Source of the DNA: Vibrio sp. SCSIO 43137
GTDB lineage: Bacteria; Pseudomonadota; Gammaproteobacteria; Enterobacterales; Vibrionaceae
DNA: 64,000 bases
Reading direction: 5' to 3'
Assembly (NCBI RefSeq): GCF_028201475.1
Contig: NZ_CP116384.1
Span: forward strand, 1,426,001 to 1,490,000
In this document: piece by piece, positions 9,393 through 18,756 of the stretch
How the letters are laid out: every line of letters begins with the position of its first letter
Position numbering within the stretch: position 1 is the stretch's first letter
Position numbers and translations under genes: made by a program
Notes under the pieces: model-generated
Database searches by the model: none
Seen by the model: the letters and a program-made list of their open reading frames with translations, nothing else
Told to the model about the DNA's origin: nothing

Positions 9393-12089
9393 ATGACCAC
9401 TAATTTTTATATTCCGCAAGATCACGCTCCGCTGCCACCTAAAAATGCGGAAGTGATTACCACTGCATGTGACTACTGTATTGTAGCCTGCGGCTACAAG
9501 GTATATCGCTGGCCTTTAGAGCAGAGTAATGGCGGTATGAAAGCCGATGAAAACGCATTCGGCATAAACTTTCCCAGTGCACCGCTTCAGTCATGGGTTG
9601 CACCTGCCCAGCACAATGTCGTAATGCATAATGGCAAGCCACACAATATTGTTGTGGTTCCGGATAAAGACACCAAAGTCGTCAACAAGACTGGTGACTC
9701 ATCTATGCGTGGCGGGCTGTTAGCTCAAAAGCTGTATAATCCGGCGACCGGAACCAGAGACCGTCTGACTCAGCCACTGGTCCGTATTGGCGGCAGTTTG
9801 CAGCCTGTACCATGGGATTTCGCCTTGGAAATTGCAGCCGAAGTTGGTAAGCATGTTATTGATACTCATGGTTCTAATGCCTACGGAGTAAAAACATTTT
9901 CTTATCAATATATTGAAAACACTTATGCCATTACCAAGTACGCTCTCAGACATATCAATACAGCGAACTTTACCTTCCATGACACACCATCGGATGTGAC
10001 CTCAACCCCCGGCTTCCGTGATGCCGGATTCGACAACTTTGGGCCGAGCTATGATGACTGGGGTGCAGCAGATACCCTTATGATTTGTGGCACAGACCCG
10101 TATGAAACAAAAACCATCATTTTCACTCAGTATATTATGCCGGCCGTTCAGAGAGGCATGAAAACGGTCATGCTCAACCCCAGGGAAACTGCTGGTATCG
10201 CATGGCTTAAGAAGCATGGTGGCCTCCACATCGACCTCAATCCGGGCTCTGATAACCTTGTGGTTGGCGCCATTATCCGGGTTATTCTGGAAAATGGCTG
10301 GGAAGACAGTGAATGGATAAAGAACTGGGTAAACAACAAATGGGAGTCCAGCTCAGGCTTTGGTCAGGGAACCCGTAACACTCCTTGGCAATGGCGTACC
10401 ACCTGGGGCAAGTTCCAGACTGATGGTTTCGAAGGATATAAAAAATGGAATCTGGAGCAAAAAGAGTACGATCCTGACTATGCTGCAAAAATGGCTGGTA
10501 TTGATGTGGCTAAAATTTACAAAGCCGCTGAAATGCTGGCGAAGCCGGTTAAAGGAGTCAGGCCAAAAACATCTATCGGTATCGAAAAAGGGTTTTACTG
10601 GTCAAACAACACAGGTAACACCAATGCTATCTCTTCACTTGCGACCATTATTGGTACTGGTGGACGGGAAGGCCGCGTAGTCGGACGCTTTGGTGGTCAC
10701 CAGCGGGGAGGACAGTCAGGTGGTAAGTTACCCCGCAACAAGTCGCCAGAAAAAGTACCGGGAAGAAGAAGACGTTCAATAGATACTGACAGATACACCT
10801 ATTCAGGCCACACACGATTTGCGCACGTAATTGGTACTACCTGGATTCAGGCAATGTGTGGTAGTCAGGGACTGCAGAAAAAGTTCTGGGAATTGACGGT
10901 TGCCAACCCGCATCAGGTGTATTCCTATGATAAAGCTGAAATCATTGAAACACTTAAAAAGCGGGCTGACTCCGGTGGCATGGTAGTGATAAATCAAGAT
11001 ATCTATCTACGTGATCCAATCGGAGCTAAGTTTGCTGATATTGTCTTCCCTGCTGCTACCTGGGGCGAAGTTGACTTTATGCGCGCTAACGGAGAGCGCC
11101 GGCTACGCCTGTATCAAAAATTTGCCGATGCACCGGGTGATGCACAACCAGACTGGTGGATTATTTCCCAGCTAGCGACCCGGATGGGATTCGATGGTTT
11201 TGACTGGAACAATTCTAATGATGTCGCAGAAGAAGCATCTCGCTTTAGCCGGGGTAGTCGTAAAGACTTCCATATGATCAAAGTAGCCGCCCATGCGGAA
11301 GGAAAAACCCTGCATGAAAAGCTGAAAGAGTATGGGACTGACGGTATTCAGGGGCCGGTATTCTACAACTACGATACAAAAGAGTTGGTAGGCACTAAAC
11401 GCCTTCATGATACTGAGTTATCAACGGCTGCACTGGAGGAAAAAGGGTTAGCTGACGGGCCTCAGGGCGCCAACGTTCTGAAGAAGCAACTGACTGGCTT
11501 TAATAGTCAGACAGGTAAAGTGAACCTGCAAAAACACCCATGGAACCTGTTTAGTGACTTCTATGAGTGGTTGCAGCCAAAAGAAGAGGAGCTTTGGTTC
11601 TCAAACGGACGGATAAATGAAATCTGGCAATCCGGTTTTGATGACGTTGAACGACGTGCCTACGTTATTCAGCGCTGGCCGGAAAACTGGGTAGAAATTC
11701 ATCCGGACGATGCCGCAAAACGCGGTATTGAGTCAGGTGATCAGGTGATGATGTACTCAAACCGGGTCGCTAATTTCAAAGATACTATTCTTGGTGTTCA
11801 CGGTGATGATTTTCAGTTCAGCAAACTGATGGAAAATGGTCATATCAAGCTAGACAAAGCAGCTGTAACGGCAGTGGCAATAGTAACTCCAGCGGTTAAA
11901 AAAGGCGTACTGTATGCCAATATGATTGATATGCGTCAACCATCTAATGCTCTCACTACTCGAGTTGTCGACCAGATCAGCGGTAACTACAACTACAAAA
12001 TGGGAGTTGCCAATATCAAGAAACTGGGTGAGTCAAAATATAAGAGTGAGTTCCGTTCATTCTCTTTTGCACCACGTAACATTACCTAA
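9393..12089 (+). CDS. idrA: AioA-like molybdopterin oxidoreductase, probable iodate reductase large subunit
   Basis: This 898-residue DMSO-reductase-superfamily enzyme has an N-terminal Fe-S site C26-DY-C29-IVA-C33 and, in the fourth ligand place, Ser (GDSSMRGG, S103/S104). That predicts a [3Fe-4S] cluster as in arsenite oxidase AioA. Bis-MGD-binding segments follow, including MLNPRETAG, GRFGGHQRGG (R432, H436) and the C-terminal WPENWVEIHPDDAAKRG. No Cys, SeCys or Ser Mo ligand is evident, which fits the Aio branch. From memory of A. faecalis AioA, the arsenite-binding Arg and His of the GGHQ segment are kept. The other pair (His in the ECHATRE region, and Glu) aligns to Pro206 and Asn. Together with two di-heme partners this favours iodate reductase over arsenite oxidase. 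Substrate is inferred. Confidence 0.85.
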   Translation: MTTNFYIPQDHAPLPPKNAEVITTACDYCIVACGYKVYRWPLEQSNGGMKADENAFGINFPSAPLQSWVAPAQHNVVMHNGKPHNIVVVPDKDTKVVNKTGDSSMRGGLLAQKLYNPATGTRDRLTQPLVRIGGSLQPVPWDFALEIAAEVGKHVIDTHGSNAYGVKTFSYQYIENTYAITKYALRHINTANFTFHDTPSDVTSTPGFRDAGFDNFGPSYDDWGAADTLMICGTDPYETKTIIFTQYIMPAVQRGMKTVMLNPRETAGIAWLKKHGGLHIDLNPGSDNLVVGAIIRVILENGWEDSEWIKNWVNNKWESSSGFGQGTRNTPWQWRTTWGKFQTDGFEGYKKWNLEQKEYDPDYAAKMAGIDVAKIYKAAEMLAKPVKGVRPKTSIGIEKGFYWSNNTGNTNAISSLATIIGTGGREGRVVGRFGGHQRGGQSGGKLPRNKSPEKVPGRRRRSIDTDRYTYSGHTRFAHVIGTTWIQAMCGSQGLQKKFWELTVANPHQVYSYDKAEIIETLKKRADSGGMVVINQDIYLRDPIGAKFADIVFPAATWGEVDFMRANGERRLRLYQKFADAPGDAQPDWWIISQLATRMGFDGFDWNNSNDVAEEASRFSRGSRKDFHMIKVAAHAEGKTLHEKLKEYGTDGIQGPVFYNYDTKELVGTKRLHDTELSTAALEEKGLADGPQGANVLKKQLTGFNSQTGKVNLQKHPWNLFSDFYEWLQPKEEELWFSNGRINEIWQSGFDDVERRAYVIQRWPENWVEIHPDDAAKRGIESGDQVMMYSNRVANFKDTILGVHGDDFQFSKLMENGHIKLDKAAVTAVAIVTPAVKKGVLYANMIDMRQPSNALTTRVVDQISGNYNYKMGVANIKKLGESKYKSEFRSFSFAPRNIT

Positions 12090-12100
12090 CCTACCACTTT

Positions 12101-12130
12101 AGGGAGCTGAAAGGCTCCCTTTTCTTGTTT
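12101..12130 (+). terminator. Rho-independent terminator after the Mo subunit gene
   Basis: AGGGAGC and GCTCCCT form a perfect 7-bp stem with a 6-nt loop, followed by a T-rich run (TTTCTTGTTTT). It lies 12 bp after the stop of the oxidoreductase gene, so the small cytochrome downstream is probably expressed partly on its own. Confidence 0.88.
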
Positions 12131-12140
12131 TAATTTATTC

Positions 12141-12168
12141 AAATACTTACGGAAGCAAATAAGTATTT
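12141..12168. promoter_or_regulatory. Inverted repeat upstream of cytochrome c gene
   Basis: AAATACTTA (12141-12149) and TAAGTATTT (12160-12168) are perfect 9-bp arms around a 10-bp spacer. A further ATACTTA copy lies about 8 bp downstream, just before the ribosome site AAGGAG. It could be a protein operator or a leader hairpin for the cytochrome gene. No protein can be named. Confidence 0.45.
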
Positions 12169-12193
12169 TCAAACAATACTTAAGGAGCAATTT

Positions 12194-12508
12194 ATGAAAG
12201 CAAACAGCGCACTAATATGTGCTGGCCTGATATTCGGTTTGGCATCTGCACCATCATTAGCAGCAGGAGATCCTCAAGCCGGAAAAGCAAAAGCAGCAAC
12301 ATGTATCGCTTGCCACGGTGCAAATGGTATCTCGGCTGTAGATCTTTACCCTAATCTGGCAGGGCAAAAACAGGCATATATGGTGACACAATTAAAAGCC
12401 TTCAAAAGCGGTGAAAGAAAAGATCCGACGATGACGGCTATGGTTACGCCTCTATCAGATTCAGACATCGAAGACTTAGCAGCTTTTTACTCCAGCCTGA
12501 CTCCCTAA
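12194..12508 (+). CDS. Periplasmic class I cytochrome c
   Basis: This 104-residue protein has a signal peptide (cleavage near LAA-GDP, about residue 24), one heme site C37-IA-C40-H41 and a distal Met (M80 or M83 in [11 protein letters not shown]). It resembles one domain of cytochrome c4 or c553-type electron carriers. It follows the molybdenum enzyme after a terminator. It most likely shuttles electrons between the respiratory chain and the Rieske/molybdenum enzyme, as small cytochromes do next to aio and idr operons. Strong Shine-Dalgarno TAAGGAG. Confidence 0.87.
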   Translation: MKANSALICAGLIFGLASAPSLAAGDPQAGKAKAATCIACHGANGISAVDLYPNLAGQKQAYMVTQLKAFKSGERKDPTMTAMVTPLSDSDIEDLAAFYSSLTP

Positions 12509-12545
12509 GCAGCTCATAAGCAAAATAAATGGGGAGTTCCGCTTT

Positions 12546-12582
12546 ACGCAGGGCCGGTCAGAAGCCGGCTCTGCGTTTTTTA
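12546..12582 (+). terminator. Rho-independent terminator after cytochrome c
   Basis: The strand reads ACGCAG-G-GCCGG, a TCAGAAG loop, then CCGGC-T-CTGCGT and a run of T (TTTTTT). It is an 11-bp stem with one mismatch, placed between convergent genes, and ends the redox locus. Confidence 0.88.
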
Positions 12583-12603
12583 TCTTAAGACTGAATAAAA
12601 AAC

Positions 12604-13296
12604 TTAGCCAACCGCAAAGCGTACGGCAGCGTCGGCATGAATAGCAGTGGTATCAAATAGCGGCACGTCAGTATGTTGCTGCTGCACCAGCAGAGCTATT
12701 TCCGTACAACCCAGAATAACTGCCTCAGCTCCCTGATTACGTAACTTATCAATGATGCGGATATACTCGGTTCTTGAGCTCTGTTTAATTTCTCCGCGGC
12801 AAAGCTCCTGATAAATAATGTTATGCACCTTTAGCCTGTCTTCTTCCTCAGGCACCACAACATCAATAGCAAACTTATCCGTCAGCCGCCCTTTATAAAA
12901 CTCCTGCTCCATTGTGAAGTTAGTACCGAGTAATCCGACTTTACTGATCTTCTTTTCAAGCAACTTCTCAGCAGTTGCATCAGCAATATGCAGAATGGGA
13001 ATAGAGATGTTTTCTTCAATCTGGGGAGCGACCTTGTGCATGGTGTTGGTGCAAATTAACAGAACGTCCGCTCCACCCTTCTCAACCGAACAAGCAGCAT
13101 CCGATAGAATTTCCGCCGTTTCATCCCACTTACCCTGATGCTGAAGTTTTTCTATTTGTTCAAAGTTGACGCTATACAGGCAGATTTTTGCGGAATTCAG
13201 GCCACCAAGTTGCTGCTTAACACCCTGATTAATGGATTTGTAGTAACTGAGCGTCGATTCCCAACTCATACCGCCTAGTAAGCCAATGGTTTTCAT
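12604..13296 (-). CDS. Aspartate/glutamate racemase family protein
   Basis: This 230-residue protein opens with MKTIGLLGGMSWEST, typical of the cofactor-independent Asp/Glu racemase family (RacD/YgeA). The two catalytic cysteines are present, C82 in ICTNTMH and C197 in LGCTEIALL, so racemase chemistry is plausible. YgeA relatives have broad amino-acid specificity, so the substrate is left open. Cytoplasmic. It is a single-gene unit convergent with the cytochrome c gene, with its own promoter presumably in the gap before the hydrolase. Confidence 0.88.
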   Translation of the reverse strand: MKTIGLLGGMSWESTLSYYKSINQGVKQQLGGLNSAKICLYSVNFEQIEKLQHQGKWDETAEILSDAACSVEKGGADVLLICTNTMHKVAPQIEENISIPILHIADATAEKLLEKKISKVGLLGTNFTMEQEFYKGRLTDKFAIDVVVPEEEDRLKVHNIIYQELCRGEIKQSSRTEYIRIIDKLRNQGAEAVILGCTEIALLVQQQHTDVPLFDTTAIHADAAVRFAVG

Positions 13297-13378
13297 ATTC
13301 TGTCCTTAATGTAATGCTTTGAGTGTTTTCATTAACGCCCTTTTCAGTAGCAAATTATTGTATGCAATTGCCCTCTGG

Positions 13379-14317
13379 TTAACTCTTTTTTTGTAACCAA
13401 TCCAATATTAGCTGATTAATCTCTTGCGGTTTTTCCTGCTGAATCCAGTGACCAGTATCCAGACTAATCACATCCACATTCGGTACAAAGTCTGTCAGAT
13501 TTTCTGCTTCAGGGACGACATCTTTATTACCATAGACCATAAGTGCAGGCTGGCGAATAATCGGATCCACATTCGCCAATATATGCCAGTTTCTATCTAG
13601 GTTTCTGTACCAGTTGATGCTGCCGGTAAAGCCACTCGATTCAAAAGCAGAGATATAAACCGACAGTTCATTTTCACTCATCAATGGCTCTCCTGCTGGG
13701 CTATCAGATCTGGCAAGGTTGATCATCGCCATCCCGGGCTCAGGCTCTGCTATTGGCAGATTTTTGCGATAAAGATTGTGCAGAAAGTGGCTGACGTTGT
13801 TATCCAAAATCGCATCAGCGACACCGGGCTGGCGGTTAAAATGAACAAAGTAGTAATCACCGCCAAGAAACTGCTCCATAAGCTCAATCCACGGAACATC
13901 ACCGCGAGCCTGATAAGGCAGACTAAGGTTAATCAGCTTACTGACTCGATCAGGATGCAGCAGAGCCAGCCCCCAGACCACCATAGCCCCCCAGTCATGA
14001 CCGATAAAAGTTGCCTTTTCGTAGCCAAAGTAGTCCAGAATGGCGACAAGATCACCGCTTAGCTGCTCAATATCGTACGCAGTGACCTGCTCCGGACAAG
14101 ATGAGTTGCCGTACCCTCGTTGGTTAGGAACGATTACATGATAGCCGGTAGCAACGAGTGCGGGGACTTGATGGCGCCACGAGAAAGCATGCTCAGGCCA
14201 ACCATGACAGAGCACAACAGGCTCCCTATTACTTTGCTGACCAGCCTGAAATACCTCAAGTTGCACCCCATTTACAGAGATCATGGTAGGTTTTGCAAAA
14301 TCTTGCGGATTGAACAT
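13379..14317 (-). CDS. Alpha/beta hydrolase, epoxide hydrolase-like
   Basis: This 312-residue alpha/beta hydrolase has the oxyanion motif HGWPE (38-42), nucleophile Asp108 in IGHDWGAMV, and the general base His near DTGHWIQQE at the C-terminus. An Asp nucleophile and the HGWPE/HDWG pair are typical of soluble epoxide hydrolases and haloalkane dehalogenases. The Tyr-containing cap (residues about 140-230) favours the former. It is divergent from, and 95 bp away from, a WYL-domain regulator that probably controls it. Confidence 0.86.
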   Translation of the reverse strand: MFNPQDFAKPTMISVNGVQLEVFQAGQQSNREPVVLCHGWPEHAFSWRHQVPALVATGYHVIVPNQRGYGNSSCPEQVTAYDIEQLSGDLVAILDYFGYEKATFIGHDWGAMVVWGLALLHPDRVSKLINLSLPYQARGDVPWIELMEQFLGGDYYFVHFNRQPGVADAILDNNVSHFLHNLYRKNLPIAEPEPGMAMINLARSDSPAGEPLMSENELSVYISAFESSGFTGSINWYRNLDRNWHILANVDPIIRQPALMVYGNKDVVPEAENLTDFVPNVDVISLDTGHWIQQEKPQEINQLILDWLQKKS

Positions 14318-14412
14318 TGTCTTTCTCCTTTATCTGTTTGCTGAACGGAACAGATAATTTATACAATGTAAAGGTGACAAAAATTGGCACCATAAAAAGG
14401 TAACCTGACAAA

Positions 14413-15132
14413 ATGAATGCCCGCCAACGACAAGATGCCATAGTGCGCAGCCTGCGCCGGAACGGCACTTCCACAATTGATTACCTTGCTCAGCAGGTAG
14501 GTGTATCCCGGCGGACGGTGCTGCGTGATATTAATGCTCTGCGCGATGAAGGTTTTGTTATTCATTCAGAGCCGGGACGCGGAGGTGGCTTGCAACTTGA
14601 TCCCCGCTCAGCACAAACCACAGTAAAGCTTTCAGTCGCTGAAGTTTTTGCCCTGCTTATCAGCGTTGAATCTATTCGTGCTGCGGCAAATGTCCCCTTC
14701 TCCGGACTTGCTAAGGCCGGACTGGCAAAAATTGAAAAAGCTCTGCCACAGGAACAGATAAGCGATTTGCGCCGTTTTCTTGATTGCGTCTTTATAGGAA
14801 AACTGGCTGATCAAGTTGGCATATCGGATATGGAGGAAGTGGATCCCGACCTGTTGCCCGCCTTTGAACAGGCCTTTCTGCAACAAAACCGCCTGCGCTT
14901 CCGCTATCAGGATGCCAAGGGTGTCGTAACCCAAAGAGAAGTTGAGCCTCAGGCAATGTTGATTCTGCCGCCACTCTGGTATCTGGTGGCATGGGATCCA
15001 GATCGAGAAGACTTTCGTCACTTCCGTATGGATCGAATCAGTAGCCCTGTGGTTGTAGAGGGAGATAAATTTTTAAAACGGCGGGTGGCTTTTGAACAGC
15101 ATGTTTCTCCGCTGCGTAATTTTGCCAGATGA
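14413..15132 (+). CDS. YafY-type HTH/WYL-domain transcriptional regulator
   Basis: This 239-residue regulator has an N-terminal winged HTH (about 5-60, YLAQQVGVSRRTVLRDINALRDEGF). A linker and a WYL domain (about 140-225, with LWYLVAWDPDREDFRHFRMDRIS) follow. WYL domains bind small ligands or nucleotides, and relatives regulate adjacent metabolic or stress genes. Divergent from the epoxide hydrolase-like gene, which is the likely target. The product ends right after FRMDRI plus a short tail, so it lacks the longer C-terminal extension of many WYL proteins. Confidence 0.87.
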   Translation: MNARQRQDAIVRSLRRNGTSTIDYLAQQVGVSRRTVLRDINALRDEGFVIHSEPGRGGGLQLDPRSAQTTVKLSVAEVFALLISVESIRAAANVPFSGLAKAGLAKIEKALPQEQISDLRRFLDCVFIGKLADQVGISDMEEVDPDLLPAFEQAFLQQNRLRFRYQDAKGVVTQREVEPQAMLILPPLWYLVAWDPDREDFRHFRMDRISSPVVVEGDKFLKRRVAFEQHVSPLRNFAR

Positions 15133-15234
15133 GAGCATTTAAATAACTGTTTTTTTAAATAAAAAGACAGTTTCAGCTTGTGGCTACAGTAATTCAACAT
15201 CAGAAAACAAAGTTGCGACCCACAAACAAAATAA

Positions 15235-15266
15235 AGCCACACATTTTCTATCGACATTGTGTGGCT
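15235..15266 (-). terminator. Hairpin terminator downstream of the transglutaminase-like gene
   Basis: AGCCACACA (15235-15243) and TGTGTGGCT (15258-15266) form a perfect 9-bp stem. Read on the minus strand it is followed by TTTATTTTG, so it can stop leftward transcription of the broken gene at 15.3 kb. Confidence 0.65.
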
Positions 15267-15326
15267 CTACTGGGCTGATACCCTCAAAAAATCAAAAGCA
15301 TCCAAGCCATAATATTGGCAGATGGA

Positions 15327-17240
15327 TCAATCAGGTAAGTTACTTTCCATAACAACACCTTTAAAACGAATTTCAGATTGCTTCGAATAAGTGTTTAGCA
15401 ACTGATTAAAAGCTTCTATGTCCTTAGCTTGTACCTTCCGGGAAGGAATACGCAGTACAGTTTTGATATTGATGCTACTGTCGGACTCACGAAACACCTC
15501 TCTGGTAAGAAAACCAAACTCATGACTAAAGTGTAACGATGCAGGCAGATCAGTAATACGCCACAAACCTTTAGTATCATAGTTGAAGCTTGACTCAACT
15601 CGAAGGCCGGGAAACTGCTCGGTATAATGCTCATTACTTAAACGAAGTTCTTTTAGCTCATCCTTAATCCAGGCATCACTTTCCGAGTATACAAGAGGCT
15701 CTCCTACTTTAAGAAAAGGCGCTAAATCTGCCTTGGAGTGAATCACTAATTCCGCTGACATGCCCTCTAAATGCTCTATGGTAAAACTGGGCTCCGCCTT
15801 GTCGTATACCACTCTCTTATACTGCTTTATCAGATAATCCTGACGGCCTTTCTCTGTATCAGGATACAAACTGGAGCGATAACCAGAAGCGTATTGTCCC
15901 AGATAAACCCGCTTCTGGGTCTCTTGCTGGCCTCCGTCGGCGGTAAAGTCAATTTCCGTACTGCTCTGCATTTGCCAGCGGAAACGGCTACTATCCATAG
16001 TATGAGGGATATAACCAGAAACTAAGGGTAACACTACCTTTCCCTGAATCCACGCCGGAGTATACTGCCAATTTGTTTGCATATCTGTTGGGTCAACACA
16101 GTATTCATTGCCATCAAATTTAAAGCAGACAACAACATGGTTGAATACGTTCATTGTTGGTACCAGCACCTTGTCCTGATCCATGCGCTGAGTCGCCACC
16201 AAAGCATAGTTTGCCTGCAATCCATTCACCTCCAACAGAGCTTTCAGTAGAGCGGACTTATCCTTACAATCTCCAAAACGGTTTTCTATGGTTTCAGCTA
16301 ATGTATGTGGCGTCATCGCATTGCCATGCTCAGACATAGATACATACCGAACATCACGAGAAACAAACTGTAAAATATTGGCTATCCGTTGTTCGATAGA
16401 ATCTGTATTTTCACTCAGCCTTTCCGCCAACTGAGGCAACCCTTTACGATCTTTCTCTGCTTCCGCCATAAGCTTATTTGCTCTGGAAACAACCTGATTC
16501 CAGCTATCTAAAGAACCAATAGATATCCGGTTAATATGATCTTTCCAGTAAGCATTCGCGTCGCCTTTATAGGCATCTAAATTATCGCCATGACAGTAGA
16601 GTGAACTAGCCTGTTCTTCACACTTCACTTCTTGGCTATCTGTCGCCCAGCGAAACACCTGCGTTTTATCCCATTTAACATTCAGTTGATAGTTTTCTAT
16701 TGGATAGTTGTTCTGCAGATAGAGTTCGCGAGACCAATCTGACTCCATGGCATCGCGTTGCGTGACGATTTCATATTCAACAACAGAAAGGCTACCTTCT
16801 TGCAAACCTTGTAATATCAGGATGACCTCTTTTTCACTATGAAAAGTGTTGTAAGTATTAGTGTCTACTACCTGTACTTTAGCCGGATCAATTTGTTTTA
16901 TTTCACCAGAGGGAGAAAGAGACGCTGCTTTTGTAATGCGTAAGTGCTGTGTTTTCGGATTAAAAAATACGCTCTGTGAGCCATAATTGTCAGTATCAAT
17001 AAATCGTGGGAAATAACTGACTCGCTTATGCTTTATGGTCACCTTTTCCGCTTGAATATCGACACTCTCCTCCCTGAGAAGCTGTGTCATTTATGTAAAC
17101 TGGTTATCCGCTGGCAATAACTCTGATATTTGTGCCACTCCTTCACTTGAGAGTTGCCACTCTACCCCACTCTGCCCTTGCGCATATAAAGGAGCAGAAG
17201 TAATACCAACCAAAATCAATAAACTTGCTCTTCTAATCAT
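15327..17240 (-). pseudogene. DUF3857/transglutaminase-like exported protein, interrupted by an in-frame TAA
   Basis: Read from the ATG at 17240, the frame gives a clear signal peptide (MIRRASLLILVGITSAPLYA) and 49 codons. A TAA follows at 17091-17093, then 587 more codons in the same frame. The downstream part has a DUF3857-like beta domain and a transglutaminase core with its Cys at about residue 274 of that part (NRFGDCKDKSALLKALL), followed by His and Asp candidates (NVFNHVVV, CVDPTD). The ATG at 17240 overlaps the TGA of the upstream membrane-protein gene, which supports it as the original start. Without readthrough the large part lacks its export signal. An internal restart at the ATG right after the stop would give a cytoplasmic product. 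A CAA-to-TAA change or a sequencing error would explain it. Confidence 0.75.
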
Positions 17241-18316
17241 TTGCTACTGAACTCCCCTGCCATCTCTTTATATGCCCTTATCCATCGCTGATAAGACTTA
17301 CTTGGTCCGGTTAATACACCCAGAAGCTCATAGTCTTGTTTCTCTGTTTTGATATAAGTGACAAATGCCGAAGCAGGATCCAGGAATATTTCCCCTTTAC
17401 AACTAAGTTCTACCTTGACGTTCATGGAGTAGGGTTCAAAGCTGCGTTTTTCTTCACAATCGGCGTCTGAGATCGTTTCCTGAATCCAGCTTTTGCGCGA
17501 GTCAATATGATCATTAAGTTCATCGTCATTGAGCGCTTCATTCCCAAAAACTATAAAATACGATTCCGGCACATCATTGCCAAACTCAGCCAACGCACCT
17601 CCGTCGCTATAGGTACCCACTGGCATGCTATACCAGTCACCACCCCGGAACCAAAATCTGAAATCATGATTCTGGGAACGGTAATAATGACCTTCGGGAA
17701 AGTGCTCAAGCTTATCTAACATAAGCAGAGAAAAAGCATCAAATGCAAAACTACCTGCCAGAACAGGAAACATCACAATAACCAGCAACCACTCCCAAAT
17801 GGTGTAGCCCGATCGCTCACCCTTAAACGTCACATTACTTAATGCTGCCTTAGCCTTATTTACCCGGTGGGCCATAAGAGTAAAGCCAGAGGTAATCAAT
17901 AGATAGCCCAGGGCATCTACCCAACCAGCTACCACCCAACCAGTGCTGGCAGAAAAATATATGGAGGTAAGAAAAAAGGCCACGGCTCCTATCACATAGA
18001 GCTTTCTGTTCCGGCCTGTCTCTTTGCCACCTTCCTCAATTTCCTTTAATGCACTGTTCATTTTCCCATAAGCAAACGGCTGAGAAATTGCGATCAAAGG
18101 AACGAAAAACCACAATATGGGTTTAAACTGAAACGACGTGACTTGCCTTAACTCTTTAGCTCGGCGATATAACCAGAAACTGGAATAAAGCCCTAAAGAA
18201 CTAAACATTAAAAACCAATCCCACACGGCTCCTCTGGGAGCCCGCATCTCAATTGGTTCGTCCAGAGGCTCTAAGGCTGGGCTATCACTGTCAATTATCT
18301 TGCTAGTCTCTTGCAT
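17237..18316 (-). CDS. Polytopic membrane protein with DUF4234-like N-terminus
   Basis: I place the start at 18316 (MQETSKII), not at the longer frame start 46 codons upstream, because the extra residues look non-coding. That gives 359 residues. Residues about 20-60 (MRAPRGAVWDWFLMFSSLGLYSSFWLYRRAKEL) resemble the DUF4234 pattern. Several membrane helices follow up to about 225, then a soluble C-terminal domain (about 230-359) rich in charged and aromatic residues. Its stop overlaps the start of the broken transglutaminase-like gene, so the two form one operon. Function unknown; a cell-envelope role is suggested only by topology and partner. Confidence 0.7.
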   Translation of the reverse strand: MQETSKIIDSDSPALEPLDEPIEMRAPRGAVWDWFLMFSSLGLYSSFWLYRRAKELRQVTSFQFKPILWFFVPLIAISQPFAYGKMNSALKEIEEGGKETGRNRKLYVIGAVAFFLTSIYFSASTGWVVAGWVDALGYLLITSGFTLMAHRVNKAKAALSNVTFKGERSGYTIWEWLLVIVMFPVLAGSFAFDAFSLLMLDKLEHFPEGHYYRSQNHDFRFWFRGGDWYSMPVGTYSDGGALAEFGNDVPESYFIVFGNEALNDDELNDHIDSRKSWIQETISDADCEEKRSFEPYSMNVKVELSCKGEIFLDPASAFVTYIKTEKQDYELLGVLTGPSKSYQRWIRAYKEMAGEFSSK

Positions 18317-18666
18317 TTTTAATTCCACTACCTGAAACAGGAAGGTAAAGAGTTTACTCAAACAAAATTTCTTTAAAAAACAGCATGTTACAACAAATCG
18401 GCCTATTAAACCAATTCCATACTCACAGAAGCTGTCTCTTTCAAATAAAAGCACCGACTTACTGCTTGAGGGAAAGCTTTTCAGCCTATGCTCCTGACGA
18501 TAATGCCTTCAAACTTAAGTGACTTTCGCTGAAGTAAGGCTAGCGTTGATCGTACAACCCGACAGAAATCAGATCAGAAAACCACAAGTAGCTCAACCAG
18601 AATGTAAATTATCTAGTTTCATCAACACTTCAAAAATGAGATTTACATTTAATTAACATATTAAAT

Positions 18667-18733
18667 ACATTGTGATTACAATGTGCGGATGCTATTGTGT
18701 GGCATTTCTCTAATTTGTTCATGGATTGAACAA
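18667..18733. promoter_or_regulatory. Two perfect dyads upstream of the LuxR-type regulator
   Basis: ACATTGT-GATT-ACAATGT (18667-18684) and TTGTTCA-TGGAT-TGAACAA (18715-18733) are perfect 7-bp-arm inverted repeats in the 440-bp gap between the divergent membrane-protein and luxR genes. They differ in sequence, so they may serve two proteins. The second lies 23 bp before the luxR start and could be an autoregulatory site. Confidence 0.5.
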
Positions 18734-18756
18734 TCATAGTTATCAGGGAGTCGGTT

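Noticed and set aside
6443..12089. Plain arsenite oxidase (aioBA) call for the redox operon
   Set aside because: The two di-heme peroxidase-family genes and the apparent loss of two arsenite ligands fit Idr better; no ars genes or AioX-type binding protein lie nearby.
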